In this document: one piece after another, positions 57,001 through 64,000 of the stretch
How the letters are laid out: each line of letters starts with the position of its first letter
How positions within the stretch are numbered: position 1 is the stretch's first letter
DNA from: Coprinopsis marcescibilis
Taxonomy: Eukaryota; Basidiomycota; Agaricomycetes; Agaricales; Psathyrellaceae
Assembly: GCA_004369085.1 (NCBI GenBank)
Contig: ML210180.1
Span: 62,001-126,000, forward strand
DNA: 64,000 bases
Direction of reading: 5' to 3'
Translations under genes and position numbers: made by a program
Notes under the pieces: model-generated
Database searches by the model: none
What the model saw: the letters and a program-made list of their open reading frames with translations, nothing else
What the model was told of the DNA's origin: nothing

Positions 57001-58560
57001 CCGTCGTGACACATCAAAACAATACCATTCTCGATCGCGTCCTGCAGCTCTTCGTCGAGCAAAATAGACCATTGCTCGTGAAACGCTTCACGATTAAGGA
57101 ATGCAAGGTGTTTGTCTTGAACCTTTCCCCCTGTTCTTTTAGCGATGAAGTCTTTTATGCGCTCGGGCATCTGGTGGGGAATTGAGTCTACAATGGACAG
57201 GGAATATCACTCAGAACGTACCGTTTCAAAGTATGCAATTTGATGGCAGAGGTCGGAATTTGGTTTGCAACGCCGGTATTTCGACTCGTTGGCGAAACAC
57301 ATATACAGCGGCCAGGCTTTCGACCCTCCAAAGGATGTAAGGTGCGTCTGATCCGACCAAAACATGAGGCCAACTACGACTCGAGGGAGGGTGCATTGAG
57401 GGTTGTTTAACAGGTTATGAACTTCTTGGTGCGCCCTAATGAACGCATTCGAATTGTACAGTTCTGAGTAAACGCGAGTTTTCGGAGATTGCTCTGAAGG
57501 CTTCCAGAGTGACTCGTGTGGCGCATAGTGAAAGAATTGAGAGCCTTGTTGATTCCGAAGCTTCTCCTTAACGACTTCGGTGATGCTGCGGTAGTGGAGC
57601 GTCCCGACTGCGAAGTTCCCTGTGCCAGATTGCTTCATTGATTTGTTGAAAGGAACCTTCAAGGAAATCGGTTCCTTCCTCCAGCCATCATCGTCAATCC
57701 ACTCTCCTTCCTGTTCCTTTATTTCCTCTTTGTTTGACCCGAGGATACGACTCATTTTCATCCAGTTAACTTCGGAAAGGTGCTCCAGAGAGAATCCATC
57801 TCTGGCAAGAATGGCTAGCAGCTCCTTGAAGTCCTTGACCGATTTTTGTGTGCCCTGTCCCCAGAACCATTCGTTGAGCTTGAATACCGACTCGTTCGGG
57901 AAGGGACCGATATCGGGATGAACATCCTGGGAGTCAGAGGCGTGTGACGTTGCTGGGGGGAAGGCGCCATGAGATGAAGCGGAGGGGCCGCTGCTTGTGA
58001 CACCGATCGTATTTTCAGAGCAGGCCTCTGCATCTTGATCGATACACCCTGAATGATGGCGAGAATCGTATAAATCGGCTAGTCGAACATATAGATCGGG
58101 GTCGTGGGTCGGGGGTTTCCGAGAGAAGTACCGTTTGCTGATTCCGAAGTCGTTTGGGGACGTCAGGCAGCCATCCGGCTCAAAATCAAGTTCAGAAGGG
58201 CTAGGGTATGGAGTACATGGGTCCTTTGCTTGAGTGGATCCTGCAGATAGAAGTTAGCTGCGTCAGAGTAGCAAATGCTCAAGAGTTGGCACCTTCAGCT
58301 ACCCCTTCAGTATCATCGGCGACTGTCTTGGAGGACTTGGAAGGGGTGTTGCAAGCATTTGACGAAGACTGTTCCTTAAGTCGTTTGAAGAGTGCGCGAG
58401 CATGGGCATACGTCTGTTTCGATTCTCGAGAGTACTTCAAACACTGATTCTGATGCCTTGTTAAGGAGGATACGATAGAGAACCCTTTCCCGCAGATGCA
58501 GGAGTACCGCGGTGCTCTTGGTGGATCGGAGGGAGGAGGAGGTGCCAGGGTGATATGCAT
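54018..58560 (-). CDS. Plavaka-family transposase, intact
   Basis: Ten exons: 58560-58293, 58240-57222, 57170-56944, 56888-56639, 56582-56410, 56359-56257, 56203-55373, 55313-55032, 54978-54335, 54279-54018; 1352 aa with no stop or frameshift. N-terminal zinc-finger-like module CICGKGFSIVSSLTRHQNQC (C-x-C, H-x4-C). Then the Plavaka core: LSEVNWMKMSRILGSNKEEI, VVVGLMFWSDQTHLTSFGGS, KAWPLYMCFANESKYRRCKP, the CPCPRC finger, and DLLHEFEIGVWKSLFIHLIR, sequences I associate with mushroom Plavaka transposases (CACTA-like DDE enzymes). A Thr/Pro-rich linker and an acidic C-terminus follow. All nine introns are 50-59 bp and phase-correct, as in an expressed gene. It catalyses cut-and-paste transposition in the nucleus. 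Confidence 0.88.
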
Positions 58561-59261
58561 TCACTGGCCACTACAAAGGAGATGGATAATCTCAAACTTT
58601 GAAAGACTGTGTGGCCAGTAAGCAAGGGGTCGAATCGGTTGGGGTACGGAAAAACGACATACTGATTCATGGTATATAGTTGTAATAAATGGAAGGACAG
58701 CTTCTATCGATAGTATCTTGTGTTCAAACATGCGGTGTAGCACTAGGCACAGCTAAGCGAGACAGCTGGTCAGTCCTGTACTGTATGTGAGCATAGAACG
58801 AAACCTACATTGGATTTGCATGGGAGAGGGTTGGTTGGGCTGCACCCAAAAACCTCAGTTCCTGCCCTTTCGGACATCCATGGCTTGTGCACAGTATTCT
58901 TCAATCAATCTAACAACCTAGGAGGGTGACACAAGAGGAAATGAGGATTCGAGGTGCGATTCGACGAAGAACGTGGGCGATGCTGAAACGACAAATGTCG
59001 TCTCAGGCGAGTCGTTGAACTTACGGCGACTGAATGTTTGAACCGCCACAGAAGCGGATCACGAACTAGTCGGCCTGAGAGTGGCTGTGACTTGACCTCA
59101 GGACAGTGCCACTGTCGACTTGTAAGTTTATGTCAGTGGCTCTGCCGGTGCATCCTCCGACCTATAAAGAGATAGAATGAAAGCCTTGAAGGACACCAAT
59201 TCTCAAAGCGTTTGAGCTCCACCACCCCTCGCTTACTCCAACATTACACACCCCACTACAG
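58561..59261. promoter_or_regulatory. Transposase promoter side, candidate right terminus, and promoter of next gene
   Basis: About 700 bp. The left part is upstream of the transposase; GACAGTGCCACTGTC at 59102-59116 is a near-perfect palindrome covering the candidate right terminus. CCTATAAAG (TATAAA 59163-59168) lies about 95 bp before the next ATG and fits a TATA box for it. Confidence 0.4.
59100..59108 (-). repeat. Candidate right terminal inverted repeat
   Basis: AGGACAGTG followed by CCA; mirror of 53984-53992. Confidence 0.4.
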
Positions 59262-60186
59262 ATGTTCATGTCTTCTCTCACTGCTGAGCCCAACACATGT
59301 CGTTACCCCATTTCTCCAAAGAAGGCTCAACGCAACCGTGTAGTAGTACCCGCCGCAGAAAATAGTCCGCCAATCGGTAGTACAGGCACTGGGCATCATC
59401 AGCATATTTTGAAGCAGAGATGTCTCAACCGTAAGCATTGACCCTCCAAAGATTATGGATTACGTTGATGCTGATATCTTAGGCGTGCGACCTTACCCCG
59501 AGCGCGATACTCAAGTTCAATCTTGCCGCCGTCGTACTCCTCCGAGTCCTCGCCCCAACCAGCTTGAAGAAGAACGACTGGTAGCTGCGGTCGAGGCACG
59601 TCGCGAAGAATATCGCCGGTGGAAACGAAAGCACGACAAGAAGACACAGAAGGCTCTGAAAAGGCTGGATGGCCTCGTTTTGAGTTTCTCTGCTCGCGTC
59701 GGCGAATTCCGTGGGGCATGCAACGAGCTGAGGGTGTTCATTTCGACGGAGTATTCGGAGTATTCTGACAATGAGGATGATAATATTGGTGATGATGATG
59801 GAACGATTACTGACTTACTACCAAGTGCCAGTGGTGTTTCAGACGTTGGTGTCGTGACCACCTTGGCTGCGTTGGCCCGGAACTCACAACTTGTAGCAAT
59901 CGATGCGGAAGGGACGGCACACGCTGCTGAAAATGTGGTGGGAGTTGATAAAGCGTCCGAACCTTCCTCGGTGACTGTGGCCAATGACTCGGGGACGGAG
60001 GGAGAAGGACATCTAATATTGGATGACGCCAGCTTCAACTCTCACCCCGGAGAAGAAAGTTGCCACTGGGTTGACCAAATGGACGACCAGCAGTTTGAAG
60101 AGGGGTATGGCGCTATCTATCGACGAGAGGAGGTGAAAGGGGGTGGATTTTCGCAATGGCCCGGTTACGGTTACGACTTGAACTAG
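59262..60186 (+). CDS. Unknown protein with basic coiled coil and acidic tail
   Basis: Exons 59262-59430 and 59483-60186; 290 aa. The N-terminus is Pro/Ser-rich; residues ~85-125 form a charged helix (EEERLVAAVEARREEYRRWK, RKHDKKTQKALKRLDG); the C-terminal half is acidic and ends GGGFSQWPGYGYDLN. No family recognised and no signal peptide. A TATA box 95 bp upstream and a canonical 52-bp intron support it as real. A second ATG two codons downstream (59268) could also serve. Possibly lineage-specific; it lies next to the transposon end. Confidence 0.55.
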
Positions 60187-60963
60187 CTAGTAATACATAA
60201 ATCACATCGGGAAGAAGATAGTGTTATCAATGCTCTGGACATTTGTACTTGTAGTTTAGTTATTATTGTACATTATTGCACTTTGCCCATTATATAGAGT
60301 GCAAACTTTTGATCAGCCTGTTTCGGCTACTATAACATTGGCAGCAGACGTAATGATAAGCCCAGAGTTTACCCCTCTCTGTTCAGCAAAGCAAGGCAAC
60401 CAAAAGCGGAAGCGAATCAGCCATATTGGGCTAAATTTCAAGCTCCGCATACGTCATTAGTAGAGATTAGCCCTTTGGTCGTCAGTAGGTCTTCGGTACT
60501 CTCCATGAAAGTTGAGCCACTGGTTTTCAATGCGTAAGGAAGTCAAATTTAATTATGTGCAGGTTGAAGATATAGGACAATGGGGGTATAACAGACTGTT
60601 ACACACAACATGTATATATCTGTTGAGGAGATGGAAGAACGAAGAATGGAGGACGCCAAGTGTCATTGGCGAGCAAGGGAACAGAAGTTGTTAAGAGGTA
60701 AACGAGTGGGTGATGTAACACAAATTTGCATGGGAGTCGCGACGATCAGCAAGTCCAAGGAAGTCAAGAAAATGGTATAGAGGCAAGTCTTGAACGCCAG
60801 AAATCGGATGCATTGAGCGGACGTGGAGGGATTCAGAACGAATGCTGAGGTTGAAAACGAGTGTCGAAAGCGCCGGGCCGAATCACTGTAGTCCCAAGAT
60901 ATGATACGAGGCTTGTAGGGTTCCGAAAGCAGGGAGAGAAGGGTGGCCCTGTGAAGGCTTGGC
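60187..60963. other. Convergent intergenic, no feature
   Basis: About 780 bp, AT-rich near 60190-60360. A minus-strand open frame (60663-61142) overlaps the next gene in another frame and is a shadow. Nothing else seen. Confidence 0.45.
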
Positions 60964-62333
60964 TCACTGACGAGAGCTGCATTCGAGAAAATGCACGTTG
61001 GCGCAATCGTCGCAGTTCGGGATGGGCTTGGAGCATAGATGACAGACCACTGCACCACATCCGACGCAGGGTCCATTGTCAGTATCCTCTGCTTCATCGA
61101 GGTTTTCGACTTCCTCCCCAGCCTCGTTGCACCAACCGCCATAAAGCGGTGTGACCGCCGATTCGTTATCCCCAGTGAGATCTAGGGCAGGGTCCCTCTT
61201 CACTCGCTTGACCATCGGGATGTCCATGGTGGCTTCCTTCCCAAGAACGTGGCGGCGGAACCAATTGGAAACTCCAGACTTCTTCACCTTCACCATTCTG
61301 ATTTCAACCTGTGTCCAGTTAGCATTGTGTAAGTCATCTGAAGGAAATACTTACAACTCCCGGTAAAGCGAACTCATGAGCGTCGGGGGCTATGGTAGGA
61401 GTAAGCTATCAATAGTAAGTACCTTATTCGTCGGGATTAAGGGCAGCAAAGAACATACCAACCGAGGGTTAGGCCCGTGTACACGACCTAAAAAAGAGTT
61501 AGATAAAATTCATGAACGAGTGATAATGATCGAAGAAGACATACCTTTTTGACTTGCTCGAGGGGCAAGCAATGGTGGTGTATCCTCGGAACCTGTGGGA
61601 GCGAGCACAACATATTGATAGGGTGGGGGGGAGTGGAGGAGGCGAAAGGAGCTGACATCCGACATCATGGTTTCTCTCCGAAGGCGAGTCTTGGGGATGG
61701 TGATGGTTGGTCGGGAACGCTTTTCTCGTCGAGAAACGCGGATGGTATTTCCACGTCCTCGGGAATGCTGTGGCCTACTCTCAGAGCGGGCGTCCCTCAT
61801 GATCTCATTGACAGTGTTGTACTCGTCCATAGGGGGGAGTGACTGGTCTTTGACGGAGGCAGACTTAGAAGAAACGGAGAGTTGGGACAAACGAGTGGAG
61901 GGTGGCCGACCCGTCTTCAACCTGAATGAGCCACGGTGAAGGAGGGGAGGGCAGCTCAGTTTCCGGCCATGGGGTTGTGCTCCATTTTGATTGGCCAGTG
62001 ACGTTGGCGGAGAAGCTGTTGGCTCGAGCTGCGCTGCTGGTGAAAGACGGTGAGCGACCCGGGGGTCACTTGGAACCGTTGGGAGAACTCCTTGAACAGC
62101 GTATGGAACGCTCCCAGAGACCAACGGATTGCTCTGAACAGCATGTGGGACATCCCCGCAGATCTAGGGCGCAAGTCAGATCATTGTGGTCCTAAAGGCT
62201 CAAGGGATATCAAAGAGTCAAAAAGACTCACATGTACATTTCGAACCACCGAGTTGTGATCGAAATTCCACCGGGAACCTACCCCAACCAAGAGTGGTGC
62301 TTTTTCAACAATGATTCCCGGATTGGATGTCAT
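60964..62333 (-). CDS. Unknown protein with C-terminal CxxC cluster
   Basis: Exons 62333-62232, 62163-61545, 61487-61459, 61405-61355, 61308-60964; 381 aa. The N-terminus begins MTSNPGIIVEKAPLLVGVGS; the middle (~200 residues) is Pro/Ser/Arg-rich and disordered. A short conserved-looking stretch LTPTIAPDAHEFALPGVVEI leads to KKSGVSNWFRRHVLGKEATM and then GPCVGCGAVVCHLCSKPIPN, CDDCANVHFLEC: three CxxC pairs, suggesting a small zinc-binding module. I cannot name the family. Two exons are small (29 and 51 nt); one intron is 46 bp. A further upstream exon is possible, as the first exon's start rests only on the ATG. Confidence 0.55.
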
Positions 62334-63149
62334 GCCGTAGGTCGATGATGCCTTATGTCGCTGAAGGGCGGGTCGGATCCCTTCAAGTTGTCGGCGAAGA
62401 AGAAAGGATAGCTTGGAGGCGGGGCTGTCGGCTCCTACGTTGTGGTTTCTTATAGAAGCAGGGTCTCAGGGTCGTCATGCTCGAGGTTCCTACTTTCCCA
62501 TGGTGAATGGGTTTTCCCTTCGCCAAATCATAATTTGTTGGCGATCGAGCTAAAAACATATTTGTGGAATGCACAAAAAAAACTCGTAAATTGGACGCAC
62601 CCAGCCCGATTGGCATCTTGAATGTATTTAGCCCTTGCCTCGTTGCAGATTCCTTTCCTAATCGCCCGAATAGTAGAGACTAACTGTCTCTACTAGTACT
62701 AGGCCAGGAACTCGGGACATTCCGCCATGGCCTCATGGTACTAGTCCGACAGCGACAGCGCCGAGAATCACATTTGTACAGTCAAACCTGTCATAACCCA
62801 TACTATCTGAGATATGCCATGATCAATATCCCAGAGCTTTGGAGGTCCACCAAGTCCAGATTTCACTGACAAAGCCGACCTGTAACCATACTTTTTCCGT
62901 CTACGGAGGGGGTATGGGTTTGGCTGTATTCGGGAACGTTAGTACGATGTAGTTAGTAGCTACTACTAAGCACCACCGCTACTAGTGAAATTGATATATT
63001 GAAGAATTAGGCCTCAATGAGTCATTTCCCTCAAGGCTGTCGGCGATGATGGCGGGGACTCGACGGTGTCCGCCACTTTCCGGGTTTAGCAGGTTATTCT
63101 CATCGCCAATCTTTACACATTTAGTTCGGTCACCAGAGTGGCCGTTAAC
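62334..63149. other. Intergenic with hairpin and palindrome
   Basis: About 816 bp without a gene. It contains a 10-bp-arm hairpin (62671-62680 / 62686-62695, 5-nt loop) and a 12-bp palindrome TAGTAGCTACTA at 62954-62965, both built on CTACTA/TAGTAG. It may be a relic of a small inverted-repeat element or a regulatory region. Confidence 0.4.
62671..62695. repeat. Perfect inverted repeat (hairpin)
   Basis: TAGTAGAGAC and its exact reverse complement separated by TAACT. The downstream TACTAGTACTAG extends the same motif. Function unknown. Confidence 0.55.
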
Positions 63150-64000
63150 ATGAAATTCCTCTCTCTGCCTCCCTGCCTCTACTGGTACTCTCCCCTCATG
63201 TCGAAGTTGATCAGCCCTCAGCCCTCGTCTGCATACTTGATGGCCGGTCCCAGCAACCCGTACCCCTATTCTGGCCAGAATCACCAGCTTCACGACATCC
63301 AGGAAGAATCACTCGCCTCTCAGGGGTCTGGGCACTGCGTAAAGGTAATGTTCTCGATGACTTCATTCATACCTACCTCACCAACATACACGTAGCGTAA
63401 ACCGTCGATTATCTCCTTGATTTCTTCTATGCAAACATCAGCAACGAATGAGTGTTTGAAAAAGAAATCTAGGAAGAGAAGGGCCTCCTGTAAACGGAAT
63501 ACATCGGTAACCACCGATGGCTGTTTAGATTCCGTTCGGGTGATGAAGCACGATCTGCTGGGCATTAGGCGCTCATGCAACTCATCTGCAAATTCCCTGT
63601 CCGCCCTTCTCGCCCATTGCCACAAAGAATCAGATTGTGGCAAACATGTAGAGATTTCGGATCTCGAGCTCCTGGTCGATGAAGAAACTGGCCGTCTCGC
63701 CATGCGCGACATCGATCTGGTGCGCATCTACATCGCCGACCATTCGAAACTCTCGTCATTATACATAGCCGGAGTCAATGATCCCAGCTTACCTGATCGA
63801 CTTAAGAAGCAGGAGGACCTTATTCTGGATCTCCTGGAGTTCTTGCGGGAAGAGAATGATAGGACAGTTGCAGCTGCTCGGATCCAAGCATACATTCTTT
63901 CCGTTGGTAAGGAGATATTTGGTTCTTTTACGTCTTTTGCGCTAACCATCAAGGATTTGTCCAGGTATCTCGCGCTCCTAAAATTAGCGAAACCTTTTCT
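63150..64000 (+). CDS. Unknown protein at the right edge, possibly incomplete
   Basis: Exon 1 63150-63344 and exon 2 from 63396. The second part, EISDLELLVDEETGRLAMRD, IDLVRIYIADHSKLSSLYIA, GVNDPSLPDRLKKQEDLILD and LLEFLREENDRTVAAARIQA, is helical and protein-like; I recognise no family. The frame is open to the end of the window, but a GTAAGG donor at 63907 with a TTTGTCCAG acceptor at 63964 would instead end the protein at 63981 (about 239 aa). Upstream in-frame ATGs at 63198 and 63240 are alternative starts. The antisense strand is also open at 63320-63727, so the left half of exon 2 is less certain. Confidence 0.42.

Larger units (their letters stand above)
53984..59108 (-). mobile_element. 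Plavaka (CACTA superfamily) DNA transposon, candidate full element
   Basis: The transposase gene is bracketed by CACTGTCCT at 53984-53992 and its inverse AGGACAGTG at 59100-59108, each flanked outward by CCA (53981-53983, 59109-59111). CACTR termini and 2-3 bp target duplications are the hallmarks of this superfamily. The inverted repeat matches for only 9 bp, the left end lies 25 bp beyond the transposase stop codon, and the right boundary is part of a local palindrome, so the boundaries are tentative although the transposase is not. Confidence 0.45.

Overview
The window is nuclear DNA of a filamentous basidiomycete, almost certainly a mushroom-forming agaricomycete. The evidence is small spliceosomal introns (mostly 47-60 bp, GT...AG) in nearly every gene, genes 100-500 bp apart on both strands, typical fungal housekeeping proteins, a NACHT-ankyrin protein of the kind expanded in mushrooms, and a Plavaka-type (CACTA superfamily) transposase. 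No organelle, bacterial or viral signature, no rRNA or tRNA gene and no CRISPR array was seen. All gene models were spliced by hand from reading frame, splice motifs and remembered family patterns; no alignment was run.

Layout. 1-3.3 kb: NACHT-ankyrin receptor (minus), cut by the left edge. 4-10.3 kb: divergent pair of a septation (Uds1-domain) coiled-coil protein and the ERMES subunit Mdm34. 10.8-13 kb: B-box plus DUF2009 protein. 13.4-18.1 kb: divergent pair of a STIMATE-type membrane protein and Sec18/NSF. 18.5-21.9 kb: protein phosphatase inhibitor 2 (Glc8) and methylenetetrahydrofolate dehydrogenase Mtd1. 22.3-28 kb: divergent pair of the sphingolipid regulator Orm and a large virilizer-like protein. 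28.9-31.5 kb: secreted sedolisin (tripeptidyl peptidase). 31.7-33.2 kb: eIF3m. 33.4-34.2 kb: small secretory or membrane orphan. 34.5-35.7 kb: Tls1/Hep59. 36-37.5 kb: disordered orphan. 37.8-40.9 kb: divergent dynein light intermediate chain and Tip41. 41-43.8 kb: divergent TAF12 and Rrs1. 43.9-44.5 kb: small orphan. 45-47 kb: secreted FAD-linked oxidoreductase. 47.2-48.3 kb: TFIIB. 48.9-53.1 kb: divergent epoxide-hydrolase-like enzyme and Barentsz/CASC3. 54-58.6 kb: intact Plavaka transposase, inside a possible element of 53984-59108 with 9-bp terminal inverted repeats and a 3-bp target duplication. 59.3-64 kb: three lineage-restricted genes, the last at the right edge.

Most genes are conserved housekeeping functions: transcription initiation (TFIIB, TAF12), mRNA fate (CASC3, virilizer-like, Tls1), translation and ribosome assembly (eIF3m, Rrs1), membrane traffic and lipids (Sec18, Orm, Mdm34, STIMATE-like) and phosphatase/TOR control (Glc8, Tip41). 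They form no single pathway. The recurring arrangement is head-to-head pairs 139-508 bp apart. The accessory parts are the left edge (NLR-type receptor), the sedolisin and FAD-oxidase genes, and the right 10 kb (transposon and orphans).

The items most worth a second look are the intact Plavaka element with candidate termini, the virilizer-like protein with a possible micro-exon-joined Gly/Met tail, the multi-exon orphans (33431-34167, 43903-44486, 60964-62333), and three apparent GC-AG introns.
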